A stretch of DNA of 64,000 bases. It comes from Ruminococcus_C callidus (lineage in GTDB: Bacteria; Bacillota; Clostridia; Oscillospirales; Ruminococcaceae). Numbering within the stretch: position 1 is the first letter of the stretch; the number at the start of each line of letters is the position of its first letter. This document shows positions 14,039 through 22,911 of the stretch, piece after piece. The DNA is taken from NCBI RefSeq assembly GCF_049562855.1, contig NZ_CP186925.1, positions 1,178,001-1,242,000 of the forward strand, given 5' to 3'. The position numbers and the translations under genes are program-made. The notes beneath the pieces were generated by a model that was not told the DNA's origin, did no database searches, and saw only the letters and a program-made list of their open reading frames with translations.

Positions 14039-16684
14039 ATGAAGTGGCAAGGTGTAAACGAATTACGTGAAAAGTATTTGTCGTTTTTTGAGAGCAAGGG
14101 ACATACCCGTCTGCCCAGCTTTTCGCTGGTACCGCAGGGGGATAAGAGCCTGCTGCTGATCAATTCCGGTATGGCACCGCTGAAAAAATATTTTCTGGGA
14201 CAGGCAGTTCCGCCGAATACCCGTGTGACGACCTGTCAGAAGTGTATCCGTACACCGGATATTGAACGTGTCGGTCAGACCGCACGTCACGGCACCTATT
14301 TCGAGATGCTGGGTAACTTCTCTTTCGGCGATTACTTTAAGATCGAAGCAATCACATGGGCATGGGAATTTTTCACCAAGGTGCTGGAAATGCCGGCAGA
14401 TAAGCTGTATGTTTCTGTTTTCGAAAATGACGACGAAGCCTATGACATGTGGACCAAGCAGATCGGCGTGGCAGAAGACCACATGGTTCGTCTGGGCAGA
14501 GAAGATAACTTCTGGGAACACGGTTCCGGCCCCTGCGGTCCGTGTTCGGAGATCTACTTTGACCGTGGACCGGAAAAGGGCTGCGGCAAGCCGGACTGCC
14601 ACGTTGGCTGCGACTGCGACCGCTATGTAGAAGTATGGAATCTGGTATTCAGCCAGTTCGACAGTGACGGCAACGGTCACTATACCGAAATGGAACACAA
14701 GAACATCGATACTGGTATGGGTCTGGAACGTCTGGCATGTGTCATGCAGGGCGTAGACAACCTGTTCGAAGTAGATACCGTGCAGAATATCATGAAGCAC
14801 GTCTGCCGCATCGCCGGTGTTACCTATAACGCAGACGAAAAGACCGATGTGGCTCTCCGCGTGATCACCGACCATATCCGCAGCACCACATTCATGATCG
14901 GTGACGGTGTAATGCCGTCCAACGCAGGCCGTGGCTACGTGCTTCGCCGCCTGCTCCGCCGTGCCGCAAGATACGGCAGACTGATCGGCATCAAGAAGCC
15001 GTTCCTGTATGAAGTGGTAGAAACTGTTATTCACGAAAACGCTTCCGCATATCCGGAGCTGGAAGAAAAGAAAGCTTATATCCGCAAGATCGTGGAGGAA
15101 GAAGAAAAGACTTTCGCCAAGACTGTGGACAAGGGCTTCGATATGCTGTCCGGCATTCTGACACAGCTGAAAGCAGAGGGCAAGGATACCGTTTCCGGCG
15201 AAGATGCATTCAAGCTGTCGGATACCTACGGCTTCCCCATTGACTTGACGGAAGAAATCGCTGCGGAGCAGGGCGTATCGGTAGACCGTGAACGCTTTGC
15301 TGCACTGGTAGAAGAACAGCGGAATCGTGCAAGAGAGGACTACCACAATAAGGCAGGTTCTTCTTGGGCAGAAGGCGGTCTGCAAATGGATGCTCCGGCA
15401 ACGGTTTTCACCGGTTATAGTCACACCGCTGAAGAAGATGCCAAGGTCGTTGCCATTTTCCGTGACGGCGAATCGGTAGACACTGCTGCGGAGGGTGAAC
15501 CGGCTGTAGTTGTTCTGGATAAGACACCGTTCTACGCAGAAAGCGGCGGACAGATCGGCGATTCCGGTTCTGTTACCACACCGGACAGCACTTTCACCGT
15601 AGAAACTACCAGCAAGACAGAAAACGGTCACTATCTGCATCTGGGTGCTATGACAGAGGGTGCACTCCATGTAGGTGATACCGTTTCTGCAAAGATCGAT
15701 GCAGACAAACGCAGCAGAACCATGCGGAACCACACTGCGGCACACTTGCTGCAAGCTGCTCTGCGGAGCGTTCTGGGCGACCATGTACATCAGGCTGGTC
15801 AGCTGGTAACCGACAGCCGCTGCCGTTTTGACTTCTCGCACTTTGCAGCAATGACACATGAGGAGATCAAGCAGGCAGAGGCTCTGGTCAACGAAAAGAT
15901 TCTGGAAGCAATTCCGGTCGTGACACAGGAACTGCCCATTGCCGAAGCCAGAAAGCTGGGAGCAATGGCTCTGTTCGGCGAAAAGTACGGCGATGTTGTT
16001 CGCGTTGTTACTGTAGGCGATTATTCTGTAGAATTCTGCGGCGGTACGCATGTGGATAATACCGCAAAGCTGGGTCTGTTCCGCATTCTGTCCGAGAGTT
16101 CCGTTGCCTCTGGTGTCCGCCGTATCGAAGCAGTTACCGGCACCGGCGTACTGGAACTGCTGGATTCCTATGAGCAGACCATGGCTTCTGCTGCAAAGGC
16201 AATGAAGCTGAGCAACACCACCGGACTGGCAGAACACTGTGCAGCACTGGTGGCAGACAATAAGGAGAAGGATCGTCAGATCGAATCCCTGAACCAGAAG
16301 ATCTCCGATGCACAGATGGCTGCTATTTTCGACAATGCCAAGGCTGTCAATGGTGTCAAGGTGGTTTCCGCAATGCTCAATGGCACTACACCGCAGGTAC
16401 TGCGGAAGATGGGCGACACCATTAAGGATATGAAGGAACCGGTCGTTGCAGTTCTCGCAAGCGTCAATGGCGAAAAGGGTAATCTGGTTTGTGCATGCTC
16501 TGCTGCTGCCCGTGATAAGGGTGCTCACGCCGGCAAGATCGTACAGCGTGTTGCAGCAGTTACCGGCGGCAAGGGCGGCGGTAAGCCGGACAGTGCAATG
16601 GCTGGTATCGGCAAGACCTATATGGTAGACGAAGCACTGCTGGCACTGGACGGCATTGCTGCGGAATTCCTGAAGGAGGACTAA
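14039..16684 (+). CDS. alaS: Alanyl-tRNA synthetase
   Basis: Charges tRNA-Ala and edits misacylated Ser/Gly-tRNA. The 881 residues show the class II catalytic domain at the N-terminus (motif region RHGTYFEMLGNFSFGDYFK), a Cys-rich insertion common in the family, the editing domain with HTAAHLLQAAL and CGGTHVDNT, and the C-terminal oligomerisation domain with GGKGGGKPDSA. ATG at 14039 follows AGGAG. It is controlled by the T-box leader upstream and begins a long plus-strand run of genes that continues with a HIT protein 2 bases later. Confidence 0.98.
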   Translation: MKWQGVNELREKYLSFFESKGHTRLPSFSLVPQGDKSLLLINSGMAPLKKYFLGQAVPPNTRVTTCQKCIRTPDIERVGQTARHGTYFEMLGNFSFGDYFKIEAITWAWEFFTKVLEMPADKLYVSVFENDDEAYDMWTKQIGVAEDHMVRLGREDNFWEHGSGPCGPCSEIYFDRGPEKGCGKPDCHVGCDCDRYVEVWNLVFSQFDSDGNGHYTEMEHKNIDTGMGLERLACVMQGVDNLFEVDTVQNIMKHVCRIAGVTYNADEKTDVALRVITDHIRSTTFMIGDGVMPSNAGRGYVLRRLLRRAARYGRLIGIKKPFLYEVVETVIHENASAYPELEEKKAYIRKIVEEEEKTFAKTVDKGFDMLSGILTQLKAEGKDTVSGEDAFKLSDTYGFPIDLTEEIAAEQGVSVDRERFAALVEEQRNRAREDYHNKAGSSWAEGGLQMDAPATVFTGYSHTAEEDAKVVAIFRDGESVDTAAEGEPAVVVLDKTPFYAESGGQIGDSGSVTTPDSTFTVETTSKTENGHYLHLGAMTEGALHVGDTVSAKIDADKRSRTMRNHTAAHLLQAALRSVLGDHVHQAGQLVTDSRCRFDFSHFAAMTHEEIKQAEALVNEKILEAIPVVTQELPIAEARKLGAMALFGEKYGDVVRVVTVGDYSVEFCGGTHVDNTAKLGLFRILSESSVASGVRRIEAVTGTGVLELLDSYEQTMASAAKAMKLSNTTGLAEHCAALVADNKEKDRQIESLNQKISDAQMAAIFDNAKAVNGVKVVSAMLNGTTPQVLRKMGDTIKDMKEPVVAVLASVNGEKGNLVCACSAAARDKGAHAGKIVQRVAAVTGGKGGGKPDSAMAGIGKTYMVDEALLALDGIAAEFLKED

Positions 16685-16686
16685 TC

Positions 16687-17049
16687 ATGGAAGATTGCCT
16701 GTTTTGTAAGATCATTGCGGGAGAGATCCCCAGCACAAAGGTCTATGAAGATGACACTGTGTATGTGTTCAAAGATATTAACCCGATCACTCCCATTCAC
16801 TATTTGCTGATCCCGAAGCAGCACATCTGCTGTGCCGCAAAGATCACGCCGGAAAATTCCGCAGTCGTAGGGCACATCTATGAAGTGGCTGCCAAGATCG
16901 CGGAAAAAGAGGGCATCACAGACGGCTACCGCATTGTGACCAACTGCGGCGAAAATGCTGGTCAGACCGTGTTCCACCTGCATTTCCATATGCTTGCCGG
17001 TGTGAAAATGGGCTGGGGTGCTGACGCAGTACAGCCGGTAGAAGAATGA
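16687..17049 (+). CDS. HIT-family nucleotide-binding hydrolase (HinT-like)
   Basis: A 120-residue histidine-triad protein; HinT members hydrolyse purine nucleoside phosphoramidates and aminoacyl-adenylates. The triad HLHFH is at residues 97-101 in the context VFHLHFHMLAG. The N-terminal DCLFCKIIAGEIPS is typical of the family and has the CxxC found in zinc-binding members. The gene starts 2 bases after the alaS stop; a link with aminoacyl-AMP clean-up is plausible but inferred. Confidence 0.93.
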   Translation: MEDCLFCKIIAGEIPSTKVYEDDTVYVFKDINPITPIHYLLIPKQHICCAAKITPENSAVVGHIYEVAAKIAEKEGITDGYRIVTNCGENAGQTVFHLHFHMLAGVKMGWGADAVQPVEE

Positions 17050-17062
17050 GGAGGTGCTGTCT

Positions 17063-17605
17063 GTGGCAGCGTATTATACATTGCACATTGCCGGTCTGAC
17101 ACGGGAACTGAAGATCTGCCCGATCAGTGAAAAGCTGGATATTGCGGCGTTTATTCTATTTTCCGATGTGGAACTGACAGAAGCGTGTGCCAGGGAACTG
17201 GCAAAGCGTGTGCCGGAATGTGACTACATTCTGACGGCAGAATCCAAAGGCATTCCGCTGGCATACGAAATGTCCCGTCAGCTGAAAGTGCCGTATATCG
17301 TAGCACGAAAGTCCGTCAAGGGCTACATGACTGACGTGCTGTCGGTACAGGTGAAATCCATTACCACCGCAGCCGTGCAGACCTTGTATCTGGACGGCGA
17401 AAAGGCGGCATGGATGAAGGGCAAGCGTGTGCTGATCGTCGATGATGTCATCAGTACCGGCGATTCCCTCCGTGCTCTCCAGCAGCTGGTAAAGTCCGCC
17501 GGCGGAGAGATCGTGGGCAACGCAGCACCTCTCGCAGAGGGTGATGCTGCGGAACGCAAGGATTTGATTTATCTGGAACAATTGCCGTTGTTCTTCAAGG
17601 ATTGA
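17063..17605 (+). CDS. Phosphoribosyltransferase, adenine/xanthine type
   Basis: Type I phosphoribosyltransferase that would join a purine base to PRPP. The PRPP loop VLIVDDVISTGDSL is at about residues 120-133, and an upstream LTAESKGIPLAYEMS matches the Apt/Xpt group. GTG at 17063 is the best start: AGGAGG lies 8 bases before it, while the GTG at 17054 overlaps that site. The 180-residue length fits Apt/Xpt. The base specificity cannot be read from the sequence. It follows the HIT gene by 13 bases. Confidence 0.85.
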   Translation: MAAYYTLHIAGLTRELKICPISEKLDIAAFILFSDVELTEACARELAKRVPECDYILTAESKGIPLAYEMSRQLKVPYIVARKSVKGYMTDVLSVQVKSITTAAVQTLYLDGEKAAWMKGKRVLIVDDVISTGDSLRALQQLVKSAGGEIVGNAAPLAEGDAAERKDLIYLEQLPLFFKD

Positions 17606-17618
17606 GGACAAGGTTGAG

Positions 17619-19685
17619 ATGAAACGGAAAATGGTATGGTTTGGGATTCCATGGCTGGCGGGGTTATTCCTTGCCACAGCCTGCCAGACTTCCGTGACGG
17701 TGAGTCTGCTTCTGGCGGCATTTCTGCTGCTGGGAGCATTCCGTCTATATCGGCGTATCACCACGGGGCAGCTGCTCTGTGTGGGACTTTCCGCGGCGGC
17801 AGCCGCAGGAGCGGTGCTGCTGTATACTACTGCCGTGTACCAGCCGCTTCTGCGATCTGCCGGAACCATAACTACATTTTCCGGCAGAGTTTTCGCGGCA
17901 AAAGTCTACGATAACGATCGTGCGTCCTATCAGGTAAAAGGCACGTTTGCGGACGGCAGGCGGGCGAAAATTCTGGTATATACCGACGATGTTGGTGCAC
18001 GATACGGGGACATGCTGGACGTTGCCGGCGGATTCTCCGCACTGGAGAACAGCTACCTCTGGAACGGGGAGAGTTACTACCGAGCCAAGGAGATTTTCCT
18101 ACAGGCGAACAATGACGCGTTCGTGTCCTGTACGCCGACGGAAAACGGAAAGCTGGTGCGGGCATTGCAGCAATACCGCGACCGCATTTCTGTGCGGATC
18201 TGTACCCTTGCCGGAACGGAAGCCGGCGGTATGGTCAGTGCTATGCTGCTGGGAACAAAAGATACCCTTGCCGATGAAACGAACGACTTGCTGACACATC
18301 ACGGAATCCGCCACGTGGTATCTGTTTCCGGTCTGCATCTGGTATTGATCTTGTCCATTTGGGGCTGGTTTTGCAGGCGGTTCCACATGCACCGCTGGGC
18401 AGTGTTCGGCACAACCACAGTCTGGACAATCCTCTATGCCCTCATGGTGGGAACGCCGATCTCCATTCTGCGAGCCGGTTTCATGTATCTGCTGATGCAG
18501 AGTGCACCGCTGTTTTTCCGGCGGGGTGATACCTGTAATTCGCTGTGTATTGCCGGCGTGCTGATGACGATCGGGAACCCATATCTGATACAGGACGCAT
18601 CTTTTCTGCTGTCCTTTGTCGGAACCTTTGGCATTGGCGTGTTTGCTCCGTGGCTGACCAAACGCCTGCGGAAAAAAGGGCTGGAATGGAGCGTGCTCCG
18701 GCAGCTTGCCACAGTGACCAGCGTTTCCGTCTGCGTGTTTCCGGTGACGCTCCTCTATTTTCGGGAAGTGTCTGTGGCATCACCCATTGCGAACCTGTTT
18801 TTGGTACCCATTTGTTCCGTGATGCTGGCATTGTCACTGTTGATTTTTCTCACCGGCGGTGTGGGATTTGTGGCAAAACCAGTTTGCTTTCTGCTGAAGC
18901 TGCTGTATGACCTCTTAAAACTCATGGCGTATGGACTGCGGGATTTCATTCCGTTTCTGTTTCCCACCGGCTGGAAGTTGCTGCCCATGCTGTGCGGCAT
19001 TCTGCTGTTGTTCGTGTTGCTGATTTTCTATACCAAACGGAGCCGGAAAGCCGTGTCGCTGGCGATTGTCATTTCCTTTGGAATCCTGCTGGCAGGGCAG
19101 GCAGTCTATCGGGCAAGCGAACAGCGTTGCTTTCTGGTCACAGTTCTGGGGCAGAAGCAGGAGGAAGTGGTAGTCGTCACCTATGCCGGAAAAACCGATG
19201 TGATCGACCTGACCGGCGACCACCGGAACCCGAAATATGTGGAGGCATACTGTGCCGAACAGGGCATTACCCGCTTGAATACGCTGTGCCTGACGAAATA
19301 CGCAGACCAGATGCGAATCGCCTATCCGGACGCTCTGTGGGAAATGCCGGTGGCAGAAACCGCGGTGCCGGCAGACTGCTGGATTCCCGCTGATGCAGAT
19401 TTTATGGAAACAAAGCCGCTGCAAACGGACAAGTTTACAGTGGAGGATACCCAGTACACTCTGACAGAATCTGATGGTATCGTCTGGATCACATTCGGGA
19501 ATCTGCATTTCTGCGTGGGCACGACCATACAGGAACTGCCCGATACCGCAGATGCGGTGATCTGTACCCGGTGGAATGGTGAACCAGATGCAATGCCGGA
19601 GGAAACCTACGCCAAGGAGGACGCGGTGCAGATACGGGTATATCCTGACGGCAGCTGGAATGTGAATACATTAGGGAAACACTGA
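17619..19685 (+). CDS. comEC: ComEC/Rec2-type membrane protein with degenerate C-terminal domain
   Basis: ComEC forms the channel for single-stranded DNA in natural transformation. The 688 residues include N-terminal helices, the external DUF4131-like domain and the competence helices (GIRHVVSVSGLHLVLI near residue 230). The last 200 residues are in the position of the metallo-beta-lactamase-like domain but lack an HxHxDH motif; the equivalent place reads LCLTKYADQMR. The end is unusual: the final Leu-Gly-Lys-His-stop is encoded by TTAG plus GGAAACACTGA, the target site and arm of an inserted palindromic element, so the original C-terminus may have been longer. Competence in this organism is not otherwise shown. 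Confidence 0.87.
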   Translation: MKRKMVWFGIPWLAGLFLATACQTSVTVSLLLAAFLLLGAFRLYRRITTGQLLCVGLSAAAAAGAVLLYTTAVYQPLLRSAGTITTFSGRVFAAKVYDNDRASYQVKGTFADGRRAKILVYTDDVGARYGDMLDVAGGFSALENSYLWNGESYYRAKEIFLQANNDAFVSCTPTENGKLVRALQQYRDRISVRICTLAGTEAGGMVSAMLLGTKDTLADETNDLLTHHGIRHVVSVSGLHLVLILSIWGWFCRRFHMHRWAVFGTTTVWTILYALMVGTPISILRAGFMYLLMQSAPLFFRRGDTCNSLCIAGVLMTIGNPYLIQDASFLLSFVGTFGIGVFAPWLTKRLRKKGLEWSVLRQLATVTSVSVCVFPVTLLYFREVSVASPIANLFLVPICSVMLALSLLIFLTGGVGFVAKPVCFLLKLLYDLLKLMAYGLRDFIPFLFPTGWKLLPMLCGILLLFVLLIFYTKRSRKAVSLAIVISFGILLAGQAVYRASEQRCFLVTVLGQKQEEVVVVTYAGKTDVIDLTGDHRNPKYVEAYCAEQGITRLNTLCLTKYADQMRIAYPDALWEMPVAETAVPADCWIPADADFMETKPLQTDKFTVEDTQYTLTESDGIVWITFGNLHFCVGTTIQELPDTADAVICTRWNGEPDAMPEETYAKEDAVQIRVYPDGSWNVNTLGKH

Positions 19686-19847
19686 ATAAAGCTTGTGCGT
19701 AAGATGCGTAGTCAGATTTTTCGGCAGATTGCACAGAAATTCCGCAGGCAGACTGTATGTCTGGCAAGGAATTTCTGGGAAATATGGCGGAAAATCTGCA
19801 AGCAGATTGCGTGCAAAGCCGTCAGGCGGGCTTTATGCAGTGTTTCC
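19675..19847. mobile_element. Palindromic MITE-like element, B type, 173 bp, ending comEC
   Basis: Ends GGAAACACTGAATAAAG and CTTTATGCAGTGTTTCC; flanked by TTAG at 19671-19674 and 19848-19851. The TGA in the left arm is the comEC stop codon. Just after the right flank, GGGGAAATACTGAATCAC resembles a decayed left arm of a second copy. Confidence 0.88.
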
Positions 19848-19886
19848 TTAGGGGAAATACTGAATCACAGAGAAAGGAGGCAGTCC

Positions 19887-20966
19887 ATGCCGATTTGTGA
19901 ACCGAAACAGCTTTCCGCCCAGATTCGAAAGGGCGAACTGCAAAATCTTTACTATATTTACGGTGCCGATCTGGTGCAGGTGAAACAGCTGACTGCCAGC
20001 CTGCTGAAGAAAGCCACCGGCGGCAATCCGGACATGGCGCTGACCCGATTTGACGGGCAGAAGCTGGAACTCAAGGCATTGGAAGATGCCGCCCGCCAGT
20101 TTTCCATGTTTTCCGCCTATAACTGCATTCAGGTACATAACCTTGATGCCAATACCCTGCGGGAAGATCAGCTGAAACAACTGCTGGAACTGCTTTCTGA
20201 TGTGGGCGGTGCCACAGTGCTGGTGTTTGATGTCACCGGATTTGACCCGAAAAACGGCAAAAAAACGCCGCAGGGGAAAAACAAAAAGCTGATAGACGGC
20301 ATCGCCAAACACGGTGTTGTCTGTGAGGCAGTGCAGCGTACCCCGCAGGTGCTGGCAAAGGAACTGTCAGAACTTGCAGAAAAGCGTGGCTGTATATTTC
20401 CCAGAGAGAGTGCGGAAGAACTGGTGCGGCTCTGTATGGGCAATACGCTGATTCTCCGCAGCGAACTGGAAAAACTCTGTGCCTATGCCGATAAGGGCGG
20501 CACGATCACCACGGCAATGGTGCGGGAGATGACCTCACCCCAGTTGGAATCCACCACGTTTCAGCTGGCAAAAGCCGTGGTTTCCCAGAAACCGAAAGCG
20601 GCAATGGCGGAACTGGATAAGCTGTACGCCATGCGAATCAACCGCACATTCATTGTGCACGCGATCGCATCTTCCTTTCTGGATTTGTATCGTGCAGCTG
20701 CGGCACTCCGAGCCGGAAAACAGGCAGCAGACGTGAAAGCCGATTTCGGATATGCTTTTGATTTTATGGTGCAGAACGCGTTTCGGGACTGCCGCCGTCT
20801 GCCGCCGGAACGGCTTCGTGCCTGCATTCGGGTGCTGCGGGAACTGGAACTGGACTTGAATTCCACTTCCGGAGAAGAACGCGTCATGCTGGAAGCGGCA
20901 ATTGTGAAAATGCTTGCCATTGCAGGAGGTACATATGATTCATATCGCACAGGCAATTATCGTTGA
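19887..20966 (+). CDS. holA: DNA polymerase III subunit delta
   Basis: Clamp-loader subunit that opens the beta sliding clamp. The 359-residue protein has the HolA layout: an N-terminal AAA+-like domain beginning MPICEPKQLSAQI and YYIYGADLVQVKQLT, no functional Walker motif, and a helical C-terminal domain (FQLAKAVVSQKPKAAMAEL). ATG at 19887 follows AAAGGAGG at 6 bases. The reading frame is open upstream through the palindromic element, but this is not coding. Placement after comEC is common in Firmicutes. Confidence 0.93.
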   Translation: MPICEPKQLSAQIRKGELQNLYYIYGADLVQVKQLTASLLKKATGGNPDMALTRFDGQKLELKALEDAARQFSMFSAYNCIQVHNLDANTLREDQLKQLLELLSDVGGATVLVFDVTGFDPKNGKKTPQGKNKKLIDGIAKHGVVCEAVQRTPQVLAKELSELAEKRGCIFPRESAEELVRLCMGNTLILRSELEKLCAYADKGGTITTAMVREMTSPQLESTTFQLAKAVVSQKPKAAMAELDKLYAMRINRTFIVHAIASSFLDLYRAAAALRAGKQAADVKADFGYAFDFMVQNAFRDCRRLPPERLRACIRVLRELELDLNSTSGEERVMLEAAIVKMLAIAGGTYDSYRTGNYR

Positions 20967-21510
20967 GGGAAAGTACGACAAGATCAAGCTTTCCTCAATC
21001 TTAGATGCTGTGATTCTGGTGACAAACGGGTTTCACATTTTTCACGATGCAGAGAAAATGTCCCTGATACGGTACTATGCCAAGACTACAGGGGTGATTA
21101 TCCTGACGGATTCCGACACCGCCGGTTTCAAGATCCGTCACTACCTCAAAGGGGCAGTGCATGAGGGAAAGCTGTACCATGTGTACATTCCGGACATTTA
21201 CGGAAAAGAACGGCGGAAAGATAAACCGTCAGCCGAGGGAAAGCTGGGTGTAGAGGGCATCGACAAAAAGCGGCTGCTGGAAGCGTTCGGGAAAGCAGGC
21301 ATTCTGGCAGAGGAAGCACCGGAAAAGACAGACCCGATCACCAAGCTGGACTTGTACGAACTGGGACTTTCCGGCGGAGCAGACAGCAAGAACCGCCGCA
21401 AAGCCCTGCAAAAAAAGCTGGGACTGCCGGAACTGCTTTCTGCGGCATCTCTGCTGGAAGTGCTGAATACCATGATGACACGGGAAGAACTGCTGAAAAT
21501 GCTGGCATAA
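20935..21510 (+). CDS. rnmV: Ribonuclease M5 (5S rRNA maturation)
   Basis: Toprim-domain endonuclease that trims 5S rRNA precursor. The catalytic Toprim residues are seen in IIVEGKYDKIKL at the N-terminus and ILTDSDTAGFKIR near residue 65. ATG at 20935 follows GGAGG and overlaps the last 32 bases of holA, so the two are translationally linked. The 191-residue length is typical. The next residues (PDIYGKERRKDKPSAEGKLG) match the conserved RNase M5 central region. Confidence 0.93.
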   Translation: MIHIAQAIIVEGKYDKIKLSSILDAVILVTNGFHIFHDAEKMSLIRYYAKTTGVIILTDSDTAGFKIRHYLKGAVHEGKLYHVYIPDIYGKERRKDKPSAEGKLGVEGIDKKRLLEAFGKAGILAEEAPEKTDPITKLDLYELGLSGGADSKNRRKALQKKLGLPELLSAASLLEVLNTMMTREELLKMLA

Positions 21511-21525
21511 GCAGGGGAGAGGTCT

Positions 21526-22902
21526 ATGCAATTTGCATCATTTACATTGATATTTCTGTTTTTGCCCATTACCATGCTGCTCTTTTACCTGACACCAAAC
21601 CGCTGGAAACGGGAAGTCATGCTGGGCATCAGTCTGTTGTTTTTGTGTAGCGGCGGTTGGCTGGCGGCGGCGGTGGAAATTTTGCTGACAGCCCTGACCT
21701 ATGGAGCAGGCTTGCTGCTGGAACATCTGCGGCAGCGAAAACACCTTTCCAGACTGGTTCTGACCGGCAGTATCCTGCTGCACTTCGGGGCACTGCTGCT
21801 GTTGCGAAGTGACTGGCTGTTTTCACTCAAGGCAGGGTGGTTTTCCGGAAAGTCGCTGTTCCCGCTGGGACTGGCATTTTTCACCCTGCAAAGCGTAGGG
21901 TATTGCATTGACGTGTTCCGCGGTAAGATACACGGTGAAAAAAACTGGCGGCAGCTGGGACTGTATCTGCTGTTTTATCCTCGCCTGATTATGGGACCGG
22001 TCGTGTCCTACAGCGTTGCGGTGAAGTCCCTGTGCACGCCGGTGTTTGACATTGCACGTGTGGGACAGGGCTTGCTGCGGTTTCTGGTAGGGCTGGGAAA
22101 AAAGCTGATTCTGGCGAACTGGTTGGGCATGCTGTTTCAGACGCTCTGTCAGGCAGACACCGGCACCTATTCTCTGATGCTGGTTTGGCTGGGAGCATTT
22201 GCCCAGCTGATGACCTTGTATCTGGAACTGTCCGGCTATGCAGATATGGCGATCGGCTTGGGGCTCTGCTATGGTGTCCGACTGCCGGAAAGCTTCGGAA
22301 AGTCGCTGTTCTATCCGTCCATGGCGGCATTTGCCGACCAGTGGAACCGCACCGTAGTGCAGTGGTTCTCCCACTATGTGGGAACGCATTTCCGCGGGAA
22401 AAACCATTTTCTCTACCTTTTCGCCATGCTGGCAACATGGGGCTGTATCGGTCTTTGGTATGGCTTCCGGCTGCCGTCGCTGCTGTTCGGACTGCTGATC
22501 GGCGGGGCACTCTGGCTGGAGCATCTTCTCTGGAGAAACTCGTATCACTCTGTAATTCGCTATATCCTCACAGCGGTGCTGCTCTCGCTGGGAGCTGTGC
22601 TGCTGTCGCTGCCGGACTTGCAGTCCGTCTGGTCGTATGTCCGCATCATGGTAGGGACTGGCAGTCTGGCACCCACTGAAGCTGATGCAGACGTGCTGCG
22701 TGCGTATGGACTAATTTTTCTGGCCGCAGTCTACAGCGTGTCCGGAAATTGGCGATACCTGCTGCGGCGGGCAGAGGAACAGTCCTGGTTCCGCCTGCTG
22801 CGAACACCGCTGACGCTGCTTGCTGCGTTGCTGCTTCTGGCAGCAAACACCGCCTTTCTGATACAGACCGGCGGTGCAGTGTCCATGCAGCTGTTGCTCT
22901 AA
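21526..22902 (+). CDS. MBOAT-family membrane protein with altered active site
   Basis: Membrane-bound O-acyltransferase of the AlgI/PatA/DltB group, 458 residues with about ten helices. Such proteins pass acyl groups across the membrane to extracellular polysaccharide together with an SGNH/DHHW partner, and that partner is the next gene. The family landmarks are present (YPRLIMGPVVSY, YLELSGYADMAIGLG, WNRTVVQWFSHYV), but the normally invariant histidine of the GLWHG motif is a tyrosine: GLWYGFRLPS (codon TAT at about 22457-22459). Either the enzyme is inactive or the chemistry has moved. It follows rnmV by 15 bases. Confidence 0.85.
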   Translation: MQFASFTLIFLFLPITMLLFYLTPNRWKREVMLGISLLFLCSGGWLAAAVEILLTALTYGAGLLLEHLRQRKHLSRLVLTGSILLHFGALLLLRSDWLFSLKAGWFSGKSLFPLGLAFFTLQSVGYCIDVFRGKIHGEKNWRQLGLYLLFYPRLIMGPVVSYSVAVKSLCTPVFDIARVGQGLLRFLVGLGKKLILANWLGMLFQTLCQADTGTYSLMLVWLGAFAQLMTLYLELSGYADMAIGLGLCYGVRLPESFGKSLFYPSMAAFADQWNRTVVQWFSHYVGTHFRGKNHFLYLFAMLATWGCIGLWYGFRLPSLLFGLLIGGALWLEHLLWRNSYHSVIRYILTAVLLSLGAVLLSLPDLQSVWSYVRIMVGTGSLAPTEADADVLRAYGLIFLAAVYSVSGNWRYLLRRAEEQSWFRLLRTPLTLLAALLLLAANTAFLIQTGGAVSMQLLL

Positions 22903-22911
22903 GGGAGGTGC

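Noticed and set aside
14063..16528. Long open frame (821 codons) antisense to alaS
   Set aside because: It mirrors the codon structure of alaS, has a Cys/His-rich composition without domains and no ribosome binding site; a shadow frame.
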